The notes beneath the pieces are model-generated. The model saw nothing but the letters and a program-made list of their open reading frames with translations. It was not told where the DNA came from and ran no database searches. A DNA stretch of 64,000 nucleotides from assembly GCA_020002185.1 (NCBI GenBank), contig CM034539.1, positions 663,017 through 727,016 of the forward strand. The letters are read 5' to 3'. Origin of the DNA: Paraescarpia echinospica (Eukaryota > Annelida > Polychaeta > Sabellida > Siboglinidae). Below are positions 35,958-46,997 of this stretch, one piece after another (position 1 is the first letter of the stretch; each line of letters opens with the position of its first letter). The position numbers and the translations under genes are program-made.

Positions 35958-37605
35958 TAGCACTCTCACAGTTACACATACTGTCATCACCAAATACCAG
36001 GGGCCAGTTTCATGGCACCCTCACAGTTACACATACCGTCATCACCAAACACCAGGGGCCAGTTTCATGGCACTCTCACAGTTACACATACTGTCATCAC
36101 CAAACACCAGGGGCCAGTTTCGTGGCACTCTCACAGTTACACATACTGTCATCACCAAACACCAGGGGCCAGTTTCATGGCACTCTCACAGTTACACATA
36201 CCGTCATCACCAAACACCAGGGGCCAGTTTCATGGCACTCTCACAGTTACACATACTGTCATCACCAAATACCAGGGGCCAGTTTCATGGCACTCTCACA
36301 GTTACACATACCGTCATCACCAAACACCAGGGGCCAGTTTCATGGCACTCTCACAGTTACACATACTGTCATCACCAAACACCAGGGGCCAGTTTCATGG
36401 CACTCTCACAGTTACACATACTGTCATCACCAAATACCAGGGGCCAGTTTCATGGCACTCTCACAGTTACACATACTGTCATCACCAAATACCAGGGGCC
36501 AGTTTCATGGCACTCTCACAGTTACACATACCGTCATCACCAAACACCAGGGGCCAGTTTCATGGCACTATCACACTTACACATACTGTCATCACCAAAT
36601 ACCAGGGGCCAGTTTCGTGGCACTCTCACAGTTACACATACTGTCATCACCAAACACCAGGGGCCAGTTTCGTGGCACTCTCACAGTTACACATACTGTC
36701 ATCACCAAACACCAGGGGCCAGTTTCATGGCACTCTCACAGTTACACATACCGTCATCACCAAACACCAGGGGCCAGTTTCATGGCACTCTCACAATTAC
36801 ACATACTGTCATCACCAAACACCAGGGGCCAGTTTCATGGCACTCTCACAGTTACACATACTGTCATCACCAAATACCAGGGGCCAGTTTCATGGCACTC
36901 TCACAGTTACACATGCCGTCATCACCAAACACCAGGGGCCAGTTTCATGGCACTCTCACAGTTACACATACTGTCATCACCAAACACCAGGGGCCAGTTT
37001 CATGGCACTCTCACAGTTACACATACTGTCATCACCAAACACCAGGGGCCAGTTTCATGGCACTCTCACAGTTACACATACCGTCATCACCAAACACCAG
37101 GGGCCAGTTTCATGGCACTCTCACAGTTACACATACTGTCATCACCAAACACCAGGGGCCAGTTTCATGGCACTCTCACAGTTACACATACCGTCATCAC
37201 CAAACACCAGGGGCCAGTTTCATGGCACTCTCACAGTTACACATACCGTCATCACCAAACACCAGGGGCCAGTTTCATGGCACTCTCACAGTTACACATG
37301 CCGTCATCACCAAACACCAGGGGCCAGTTTCATGGCACTCTCACAGTTACACATACCGTCATCACCAAACACCAGGGGCCAGTTTCATGACACTCTCACA
37401 GTTACACATACTGTCATCACCAAACACCAGGGGCCAGTTTCATGGCACTCTCACAGTTACACATACCGTCATCACCAAACACCAGGGGCCAGTTTCATGG
37501 CACTCTCACAGTTACACATACCGTCATCACCAAACACCAGGGGCCAGTTTCATGGCACTCTCACAGTTACACATACTGTCATCACCAAACACCTGGGGCC
37601 AGTTT
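35958..37605. repeat. 55-bp satellite array, about 30 copies
   Basis: Unit 'cagttacacatactgtcatc', 'accaaacaccaggggccagt', 'ttcatggcactctca', period 55. Variants are 'ataccg/atactg', 'aaacacc/aaatacc' and 'catgg/cgtgg'. Because no frame of the unit has a stop and 55 is not a multiple of 3, open frames of up to 609 codons cycle through the frames. They are not proteins. Confidence 0.95.
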
Positions 37606-37797
37606 CATGAAGCACTCTTACTTAAAGTTACGCAGTTTCTTAGTGTCACATGTTTGCATAAACCACTATGTTGGCTTTTTAAAAATACGTGTCATTTACT
37701 AAGACTATCATATTTGCATTAAGAACGTGAATCATGACACTGGCCCCAGCCATTTTCTTACCCCAGTTGTTTGCTACAATGAGCCGTTCTGTTGCAG

Positions 37798-37850
37798 AGT
37801 TGCTACACAAACCTGTTGTTAGAGTGCAGAGGAACACCCTCGCCTTGCAT
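37798..37850 (+). CDS. BCR: BCR-like exon 7: 53-nt exon with the DH CR3 helix
   Basis: This exon enters at phase 1 (AG completes a Glu codon) and exits at phase 0. It encodes residues 480-496, LLHKPVVRVQRNTLALH, matching human BCR LLYKPVDRVTRSTLVLH. This is the most conserved DH helix (KPVQR-type motif), which contacts the GTPase. The acceptor is 'cgttctgttgcag|AG' and the donor is 'TTGCAT|gtaagt'. The last 18 nt plus the donor are repeated downstream about 79 times. Confidence 0.95.
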
Positions 37851-40800
37851 GTAAGTACACCTCATACAGCAAGATAAACACCCTCACCTTGCATGTAAGT
37901 ACACCTCATACAGCAAGATAAACACCCTCACCTTGCATGTAAGTACACCTCATACAGCAAGATAAACACCCTCACCTTGCATGTAAGTACACCTCATACA
38001 GCAAGATAAACACCCTCACCTTGCATGTAAGTACACCTCATACAGCAAGATAAACACCCTCACCTTGCATGTAAGTACACCTCATACAGCAAGATAAACA
38101 CCCTCACCTTGCATGTAAGTACACCTCATACAGCAAGATAAACACCCTCACCTTGCATGTAAGTACACCTCATACAGCAAGATAAACACCCTCACCTTGC
38201 ATGTAAGTACACCTCATACAGCAAGATAAACACCCTCACCTTGCATGTAAGTACACCTCATACAGCAAGATAAACACCCTCACCTTGCATGTAAGTACAC
38301 CTCATACAGCAAGATAAACACCCTCACCTTGCATGTAAGTACACCTCATACAGCAAGATAAACACCCTCACCTTGCATGTAAGTACACCTCATACAGCAA
38401 GATAAACACCCTCACCTTGCATGTAAGTACACCTCATACAGCAAGATAAACACCCTCACCTTGCATGTAAGTACACCTCATACAGCAAGATAAACACCCT
38501 CACCTTGCATGTAAGTACACCTCATACAGCAAGATAAACACCCTCACCTTGCATGTAAGTACACCTCTTACAGCAAGATAAACACCCTCGCCTTGCATAT
38601 AAGTACACCTCATCATACAGCAAGATAAACACCCTCGCCTTGCACGTAAGTACACCTCATCATACAGCAAGATAAACACCCTCACCTTGCATGTAAGTAC
38701 ACCTCATCATACAGCAAGATAAACACCCTCGCCTTGCATGTAAGTACACCTCATACAGCAAGATAAACACCCTCACCTTGCATGTAAGTACACCTCATAC
38801 AGCAAGATAAACACCCTCACCTTGCATGTAAGTACACCTCTTACAGCAAGATAAACACCCTCACCTTGCATGTAAGTACACCTCATACAGCAAGATAAAC
38901 ACCCTCACCTTGCATGTAAGTACACCTCATCATACAGCAAGATAAACACCCTCGCCTTGCATGTAAGTACACCTCATACAGCAAGATAAACACCCTCACC
39001 TTGCATGTAAGTACACCTCATACAGCAAGATAAACACCCTCGCCTTGCATGTAAGTACACCTCATACAGCAAGATAAACACCCTCACCTTGCATGTAAGT
39101 ACACCTCATACAGCAAGATAAACACCCTCACCTTGCATGTAAGTACACCTCTTACAGCAAGATAAACACCCTCACCTTGCATGTAAGTACACCTCTTACA
39201 GCAAGATAAACACCCTCACCTTGCATGTAAGTACACCTCATACAGCAAGATAAACACCCTCACCTTGCATGTAAGTACACCTCATACAGCAAGATAAACA
39301 CCCTCACCTTGCATGTAAGTACACCTCTTACAGCAAGATAAACACCCTCACCTTGCATGTAAGTACACCTCATACAGCAAGATAAACACCCTCACCTTGC
39401 ATGTAAGTACACCTCATACAGCAAGATAAACACCCTCACCTTGCATGTAAGTACACCTCATACAGCAAGATAAACACCCTCACCTTGCATGTAAGTACAC
39501 CTCTTACAGCAAGATAAACACCCTCACCTTGCATGTAAGTACACCTCTTACAGCAAGATAAACACCCTCACCTTGCATGTAAGTACACCTCTTACAGCAA
39601 GATAAACACCCTCACCTTGCATGTAAGTACACCTCATACAGCAAGATAAACACCCTCACCTTGCATGTAAGTACACCTCATACAGCAAGATAAACACCCT
39701 CGCCTTGCATGTAAGTACACCTCATACAGCAAGATAAACACCCTCACCTTGCATGTAAGTACACCTCATACAGCAAGATAAACACCCTCACCTTGCATGT
39801 AAGTACACCTCTTACAGCAAGATAAACACCCTCACCTTGCATGTAAGTACACCTCATACAGCAAGATAAACACCCTCACCTTGCATGTAAGTACACCTCA
39901 TACAGCAAGATAAACACCCTCGCCTTGCATGTAAGTACACCTCATACAGCAAGATAAACACCCTCACCTTGCATGTAAGTACACCTCATACAGCAAGATA
40001 AACACCCTCACCTTGCATGTAAGTACACCTCTTACAGCAAGATAAACACCCTCACCTTGCATGTAAGTACACCTCTTACAGCAAGATAAACACCCTCACC
40101 TTGCATGTAAGTACACCTCATACAGCAAGATAAACACCCTCACCTTGCATGTAAGTACACCTCATACAGCAAGATAAACACCCTCACCTTGCATGTAAGT
40201 ACACCTCATACAGCAAGATAAACACCCTCACCTTGCATGTAAGTACACCTCATACAGCAAGATAAACACCCTCACCTTGCATGTAAGTACACCTCATACA
40301 GCAAGATAAACACCCTCACCTTGCATGTAAGTACACCTCTTACAGCAAGATAAACACCCTCACCTTGCATGTAAGTACACCTCTTACAGCAAGATAAACA
40401 CCCTCACCTTGCATGTAAGTACACCTCATACAGCAAGATAAACACCCTCACCTTGCATGTAAGTACACCTCATACAGCAAGATAAACACCCTCACCTTGC
40501 ATGTAAGTACACCTCATACAGCAAGATAAACACCCTCACCTTGCATGTAAGTACACCTCATACAGCAAGATAAACACCCTCACCTTGCATGTAAGTACAC
40601 CTCATACAGCAAGATAAACACCCTCGCCTTGCATGTAAGTACACCTCATACAGCAAGATAAACACCCTCACCTTGCATGTAAGTACACCTCATACAGCAA
40701 GATAAACACCCTCACCTTGCATGTAAGTACACCTCATACAGCAAGATAAACACCCTCACCTTGCATGTAAGTACACCTCATACAGCAAGATAAACACCCT

Positions 40801-41325
40801 CACCTTGCATGTAAGTACACCTCTTACAGCAAGATAAACACCCTCACCTTGCATGTAAGTACACCTCATACAGCAAGATAAACACCCTCGCCTTGCATGT
40901 AAGTACACCTCATACAGCAAGATAAACACCCTCACCTTGCATGTAAGTACACCTCATACAACAAGATAAACACCCTCACCTTGCATGTAAGTACACCTCA
41001 TACAGCAAGATAAACACCCTCACCTTGCATGTAAGTACACCTCATACAGCAAGATAAACACCCTCACCTTGCATGTAAGTACACCTCATACAGCAAGATA
41101 AACACCCTCGCCTTGCATGTAAGTACACCTCATACAGCAAGATAAACACCCTCACCTTGCATGTAAGTACACCTCATACAGCAAGATAAACACCCTCACC
41201 TTGCATGTAAGTACACCTCATACAGCAAGATAAACACCCTCACCTTGCATGTAAGTACACCTCATACAGCAAGATAAACACCCTCACCTTGCATGTAAGT
41301 ACACCTCTTACAGCAAGATAAACAC
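37833..41325 (+). repeat. 3.5-kb array, about 79 copies of a 44-bp unit derived from the exon 7 splice donor
   Basis: Unit 'aacaccctcaccttgcat' plus 'gtaagtacacctcatacagc' plus 'aagata'. The first 18 bases are the end of exon 7 and the next bases are its donor. The first copy is the real exon end. Most later copies have 'ctcacc' where the exon has 'ctcgcc', though 'ctcgcc' copies recur. Other variants are 'cctctta' and 'ctcatcata'. Nearly every copy keeps 'cat|gtaagt' intact. Reading past the true donor gives TAA in 'agataa' after nine codons. Confidence 0.96.
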
Positions 41326-42002
41326 ATACGGCCACTGTCATTTCATCAAAGTTTTTTGTGTGATGATCCTTGAATCCTTCTTAGAATCATAAACTTGTCA
41401 TACAAGTTATGGCATTGCCGCCAGCTCGTCACATGCAACAATATCATCTCATGACTCATGTAGATCCTGTGTAATTTGCATTTTAGCTCGACCATCAAGT
41501 TTTAAATAAAAAATTAAGGGAATGAATGCATATTATGCACGGAAAATTACAGTAGTTATTGTTAAATACAAACTTTTTAAGACTGACGTTTGTTAATAAC
41601 ATACATCCAGTGTAGATATAACTATTGAGTGGATAACACTTTCTAATGGAGGAAATGTAGGGCTCTGTTGGGACACTGTTGGGACACTGTTTGAAATATT
41701 ATCAACAGAATTGTAGACAACTTTACGTAATATTTTCTTTTTTGTAGAATCTTGTACATCCACCAGCAAGTGGCTTTCAGGCAGATACGTCTTCAATGCA
41801 GAAATATATTTAGTTCAAACTTGTCTTTCATACAGAAGTATTAGTAGTGCAGAAATGTGTATAGTGCAGATGTATTTTAGTGCAGAAGAGGATTTAGTGC
41901 AGAAGTGATTTTTGTACAGAAGTGGATTTGTTATGGTTACTGTAGATATCTGTGTAATCTCTAATAGTGAATGTGTTTGTGTCTCTGTAAGATTGTGATT
42001 TG
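41326..42002. other. Intron 7, unique middle part
   Basis: Noncoding. 'agtgcagaag' style short repeats occur near 41835-41925. No exon is seen. Confidence 0.4.
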
Positions 42003-43285
42003 TTTGTACAGGACCTCATCAAGTGTACACCGTTGATTCACACAGACTGGTGTATGTGTTTGTGTCTCTCTATGACTGTCATGTGTTTGTACAGGACCTC
42101 ATCAAGTGTACACTGACGAGTCACACAGACTGGTGAATGTATTTGTGTCTCTCTATGACTGTCATGTGTTTGTACAGGACCTCATCAAGTGTACACCGAC
42201 GAGTCACACAGACTGGTGTATGTGTTTGTGTCTCTCTATGACTGTCATGTGTTTGTACAGGACCTCATCAAGTGTACACCGACGAGTCACACAGACTGGT
42301 GTATGTGTTTGTGTCTCTCTATGACTGTCATGTGTTTGTACAGGACCTCATCAAGTGTACACCGACGAGTCACACAGACTGGTGTATGTGTTTGTGTCTC
42401 TCTATGACTGTCATGTGTTTGTACAGGACCTCATCAAGTGTACACCGACGAGTCACACAGACTGGTGTATGTGTTTGTGTCTCTATGACTGTCATGTGTT
42501 TGTACAGGACCTCATCAAGTATACACCGATGAGTCACACAGACTGGTGTATGTGTTTGTGTCTCTCTATGACTGTCATGTGTTTGTACAGGACCTCATCA
42601 AGTGTACACTGACGAGTCACACAGACTGGTATTGTGTTTGTGTCTCTCTATGACTGTCATGTGTTTGTAAAGGACCTCATCAAGTGTACACTGACGAGTC
42701 ACACAGACTGGTGAATGTATTTGTGTCTCTCTAAAACTGTCATGTGTTTGTACAGGACCTCATCAAGTGTACACCGACGAGTCACACAGACTGGTGTATG
42801 TGTTTGTGTCTCTCTATGATTGTCATGTGTTTGTACAGGACCTCATCAAGTGTACACCGACGAGTCACACAGACTGGTGTATGTGTTTGTGTCTCTCTAT
42901 GATTGTCATGTGTTTGTACAGGACCTCATCAAGTGTACACCGACGAGTCACACAGACTGGTGTATGTGTTTGTGTCTCTCTATGATTGTCATGTGTTTGT
43001 ACAGGACCTCATCAAGTGTACACCGACGAGTCACACAGACTGGTGTATGTGTTTGTGTCTCTCTATGATTGTCATGTGTTTGTACAGGACCTCATCAAGT
43101 GTACACCGACGAGTCACACAGACTGGTGTATGTGTTTGTGTCTCTCTATGATTGTCATGTGTTTGTACAGGACCTCATCAAGTGTACACCGACGAGTCAC
43201 ACAGACTGGTGTATGTGTTTGTGTCTCTCTATGATTGTCATGTGTTTGTACAGGACCTCATCAAGTGTACACCGACGAGTCACGC
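42003..43285 (+). repeat. Array of about 15 copies of an 83-bp unit derived from the exon 8 splice acceptor
   Basis: The unit contains 'gtcatgtgtttgtacag', then 'gacctcatcaagtgtacacc' and 'gacgagtcac' equal to the start of exon 8, then 'acagactggtgtatgtgttt' and 'gtgtctctctatgattg'. The period is 83 bp, with one shortened copy near 42480. The last copy is the real exon 8 start at 43254. The first copies are the most diverged ('ccgttgattcac', 'gtaaagg'). 'atgactg' units come first and 'atgattg' units come last. Confidence 0.95.
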
Positions 43286-43367
43286 GGACTACGACATGTT
43301 GCAGAAGACACTGAAGATTGCACAGAACTTCCTTGAAAACTTCAACGAGACAATGGATAAAGACCAT
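43254..43367 (+). CDS. BCR: BCR-like exon 8: DH domain C-terminal helix
   Basis: This 114-nt exon has phase 0 at both ends and encodes residues 497-534. The acceptor is 'gtgtttgtacag|GAC' and the donor is 'GACCAT|gtgagt'. It begins DLIKCTPTSHADYDMLQKTL, matching human BCR DLLKHTPASHPDHPLLQDAL, followed by KIAQNFLENFNE, matching RISQNFLSSINE. It completes the DH domain. The first 30 nt are shared with the upstream 83-bp array. After GAGTCAC the exon diverges from the repeat. Confidence 0.95.
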
Positions 43368-43544
43368 GTGAGTTAGCGTCGTTTGTTCCCATGCAAACTG
43401 AATACATGTAAATATACATGCGTGCATGGATTTGCACAAGGCACCATTTCTGCTCAACTACACAAAACAAATTCCAAAAGGCAGTATTGAATAGTTGCAC
43501 TTGTGCGGTTCTGGTAGACCATCATGTGACTGTAGTGTGAGTAC

Positions 43545-45590
43545 TGCGTCTGTGCTACTTTGTAGTGTGAATACTGTACTGTGCTTGTGCCACTTTGTAG
43601 TGTGAATACTGTACTGTGCCTGTGCTACTTTGTAGTGTAAATACTGTACTGTGTCTGTGCTACTTTGTAGTGTGAATACTGTACTGTGTCTGTGCTACTT
43701 CGTAGTGTGAATACTGTACTGTGCCTGTGCTACTTTGTAGTGTAAATACTGTACTGTGTCTGTGCTACTTTGTAGTGTGAATACTGTACCGTGTCTGTGC
43801 TACTTTGTAGTGTGAATACTGTACTGTGTCTGTGCTACTTTGTAGTGTAAATACTGTACTGTGTCTGTGCTACTTTGTAGTGTGAATACTGTACTGTGTC
43901 TGTGCTACTTTGTAGTGTAAATACTGTACTGTGCTTGTGCCACTTTGTAGTGTGAATACTGTACTGTGTCTGTGCTACTTTGTAGTGTGAATACTGTACT
44001 GTGTCTGTGCTACTTTGTAGTGTAAATACTGTACTGTGTCTGTGCTACTTTGTAGTGTGAATACTGTACTGTGTCTGTGCCACTTTGTAGTGTGAATACT
44101 GTACTGTGTCTGTGCTACTTTGTAGTGTGAATACTGTACTGTGTCTGTGCTACTTTGTAGTGTGAATACTGTACTGTGTCTGTGCTACTTTGTAGTGTGA
44201 ATACTGTACTGTGTCTGTGCTACTTTGTAGTGTGAATACTGTACTGTGTCTGTGCTACTTTGTAGTGTGAATACTGTACTGTGTCTGTGCTACTTTGTAG
44301 TGTAAATACTGTACTGTGCTGTGTGCCACTTTGTAGTGTGAATACTGTACTGTGTCTGTGCTACTTTGTAGTGTGAATACTGTACTGTGTCTGTGCTACT
44401 TTGTAGTGTAAATACTGTACTGTGTCTGTGCTACTTTGTAGTGTGAATACTGTACTGTGTCTGTGCTACTTTGTAGTGTGAATACTGTACTGTGTCTGTG
44501 CTACTTTGTAGTGTGAATACTGTACTGTGTCTGTGCTACTTTGTAGTGTGAATACTGTACTGTGTCTGTGCTACTTTGTACTTTGTAGTGTGAATACTGT
44601 ACTGTGTCTGTGCTACTTTGTAGTGTGAATACTGTACTGTGTCTGTGCTACTTTGTAGTGTAAATACTGTACTGTGTCTGTGCTACTTTGTAGTGTGAAT
44701 ACTGTACTGTGTCTGTGCTGTACTGTGTCTGTGCCACTTTGTAGTGTGAATACTGTACTGTGTCTGTGCTACTTTGTAGTGTGAATACTGTACTGTGTCT
44801 GTGCTACTTTGTAGTGTGAATACTGTACTGTGTCTGTGCTACTTTGTAGTGTGTGGATACTGTACTGTGTCTGTGCTACTTTGTAGTGTGAATACTGTAC
44901 TGTGTCTGTGCTACTTTGTAGTGTGAATACTGTACTGTGTCTGTGCTACTTTGTAGTGTGAATACTGTACTGTGTCTGTGCTACTTTGTAGTGTGAATAC
45001 TGTACTGTGTCTGTGCTACTTTGTAGTGTGGATACTGTACTGTGTCTGTGCTACTTTGTAGTGTGAATACTGTACCGTGTCTGTGCTACTTTGTAGTGTG
45101 AATACTGTACTGTGTCTGTGCTACTTTGTAGTGTGAATACTGTACTGTGTCTGTGCTACTTTGTAGTGTGAATACTGTACTGTGTCTGTGCTACTTTGTA
45201 GTGTGAATACTGTACCGTGTCTGTGCTACTTTGTAGTGTGGATACTGTACTGTGTCTGTGCTACTTTGTAGTGTGAATACTGTACTGTGCCTGTGCTACT
45301 TTGTAGTGTAAATACTGTACTGTGTCTGTGCCACTTTGTAGTGTGAATACTGTACTGTGTCTGTGCTACTTTGTAGTGTGAATACTGTACTGTGTCTGTG
45401 CTACTTTGTAGTGTGAATACTGTACTGTGTCTGTGCTAATTTGTAGTGTGAATACTGTACCGTGTCTGTGCTACTTTGTAGTGTGGATACTGTACTGTGT
45501 CTGTGCTACTTTGTAGTGTGAATACTGTACTGTGTCTGTGCTACTTTGTAGTGTGAATACTATACTGTGCCTGTGCCACTTTGTACTGAG
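43545..45590. repeat. 35-bp satellite array, about 58 copies
   Basis: Unit 'tgtagtgtgaatactgtact' plus 'gtgtctgtgctactt', period 35. Variants are 'gtaaat', 'gtggat', 'gtaccg', 'gccact' and 'gtgcct'. Irregular units near 44575 ('tactttgtactttgtag'), 44715 and 44845 show slippage. Confidence 0.95.
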
Positions 45591-45599
45591 CTTGTGCAG

Positions 45600-45775
45600 G
45601 ATTGTCATGGGGTTCAGTTGGTTGAACATTATAAATGAAGAGATTCAAACTCTCATGCAGCCGTTTCAAAGCTTGTGCAGTTTCATTATGTTCGAATGAA
45701 TATGTCTGCCTTGGGCTGAAACACAGTGCTTTGAACTGACATAAAGACTGTGTTACACATTAGTATGAGAACACA
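45600..45775 (+). mobile_element. Diverged SINE copy
   Basis: Contains 'agagattcaaactctcatgc', 'gtttcaaagcttgtgcagtt', 'gtctgccttgggctgaaaca' and 'cagtgctttgaactgac', colinear with the head and tail of the window's SINE family. The middle is deleted. Confidence 0.5.
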
Positions 45776-46079
45776 ACCTTCATGTGCCTGTGCAGTATGA
45801 CTTCCTGTCTGTTCTCTGCAGTTCTCTCTAGGTTGTAATTGAGCAGTCCACAGTTTATTGACATTACACAGGCATGACAAGGCTTGATACTGATATGTAG
45901 CATGCACAGCTTGGAAGAATTGTAAAATAATCATACAATATAAGTAATTCCACAGACAGGTTTTATGCCACAAACCTTTGAAGGTAGCAACTGCTGTTAG
46001 GTATTGTTATATGTGGTGTACAAAGTGAAAAGATATATAGCTATCTAGCTAGAGGCTAAATGAGACCCGTCTCCTGCAG
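45776..46079. other. Intron 8, 3' end
   Basis: Unique sequence ending in the acceptor 'ccgtctcctgcag'. The minus-strand open frame at 45686-45973 has no recognisable domain. Confidence 0.4.
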
Positions 46080-46207
46080 GTTGAGAACATGCGCTACCTG
46101 GTGAAGCAAGGCCTGGTGGTCGAGAAGATCGGTAATCACCGCAAGTTACGCCATCTGTTTGTCTTCAAAGACCTGATTGTGGGATCAAAGCAGAGAATCA
46201 GCAACAG
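46080..46207 (+). CDS. BCR: BCR-like exon 9: DH-PH linker and PH domain start
   Basis: This 128-nt exon enters at phase 0 and exits at phase 2. It encodes residues 535-576 plus two bases of the next codon. It begins VENMRYLVKQGLVVEKIGNH and continues RKLRHLFVFKDLIVGSK. The second part matches human BCR ARKLRHVFLFTDLLLCTK, the first strands of the PH domain. The donor is 'AGCAACAG|gtatga'. The segment before the PH strands is shorter than in human (no RRQSMTVKKG equivalent), so a small exon in intron 8 could be missing, although the phase is already satisfied. Confidence 0.93.
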
Positions 46208-46997
46208 GTATGAATGCTCACAGTATGGGATGTCCTAGAGGTGGGCAACAGGTATGAATGCTCACAGTATGGGATGTCCTAGAGGTGGGCAACAGGTATG
46301 AATGCTCACAGTATGGGATGTCCTAGAGGTGGGCAACAGGTATGAATGCTCACAGTATGGGATGTCCTAGAGGTGGGCAACAGGTATGAATGCTCACAGT
46401 ATGGGATGTCCTAGAGGTGGGCAACAGGTACGAATGCTCACAGTATGGGATGTCCTAGAGGTGGGCAACAGGTACGAATGCTCACAGTATGGGATGTCCT
46501 AGAAGTGGGCAACAGGTATTAATGCTCACAGTATGGGATGTCCTAGAAGTGGGCAACAGGTATGAATGCTCACAGTATGGGATGTCCTAGAAGTGGGCAA
46601 CAGGTATGAATGCTCACAGTATGGGATGTCCTAGAGGTGGGCAACAGGTATGAATGCTCACAGTATGGGATGTCCTAGAGGTGGGCAACAGGTATGAATG
46701 CTCACAGTATGGGATGTCCTAGAGGTGGGCAACAGGTATGAATGCTCACAGTATGGGATGTCCTAGAGGTGGGCAACAGGTATGAATGCTCACAGTATGG
46801 GATGTCCTAGAAGTGGGCAACAGGTATGCTCACAGTATGGGATGTCCTAGAAGTGGGCAACAGGTATGAATGCTCACAGTATGGGATGTCCTAGAAGTGG
46901 GCAACAGGTATGAATGCTCACAGTATGGGATGTCCTAGAGGTGGGCAACAGGTATGAATGCTCACAGTATGGGATGTCCTAGAGGTGGGCAACAGGT
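46201..46997 (+). repeat. Array of about 18 copies of a 44-bp unit derived from the exon 9 splice donor
   Basis: Unit 'gcaacag' plus 'gtatgaatgctcacagtatg' plus 'ggatgtcctagaggtgg'. The first seven bases equal the end of exon 9 and the rest is intron. Variants are 'gtacgaatg', 'gtattaatg' and 'agaagtgg'. Reading through the true donor reaches TAG in 'gtcctag' after about a dozen codons. The last copy merges directly into the next array ('gtacgaatctgg'). Confidence 0.94.

Noticed and set aside
35893..37722. 609-codon plus-strand open frame
   Set aside because: It is the 55-bp array read without stops. The period is not a multiple of three, so the same peptide motifs cycle through all frames, and all three forward frames are open over the same stretch.
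42106..43376. Series of overlapping 72-86 codon open frames
   Set aside because: They are readings of the 83-bp array across the exon 8 acceptor in shifted frames. Only 43254-43367 is coding, in the frame fixed by homology.
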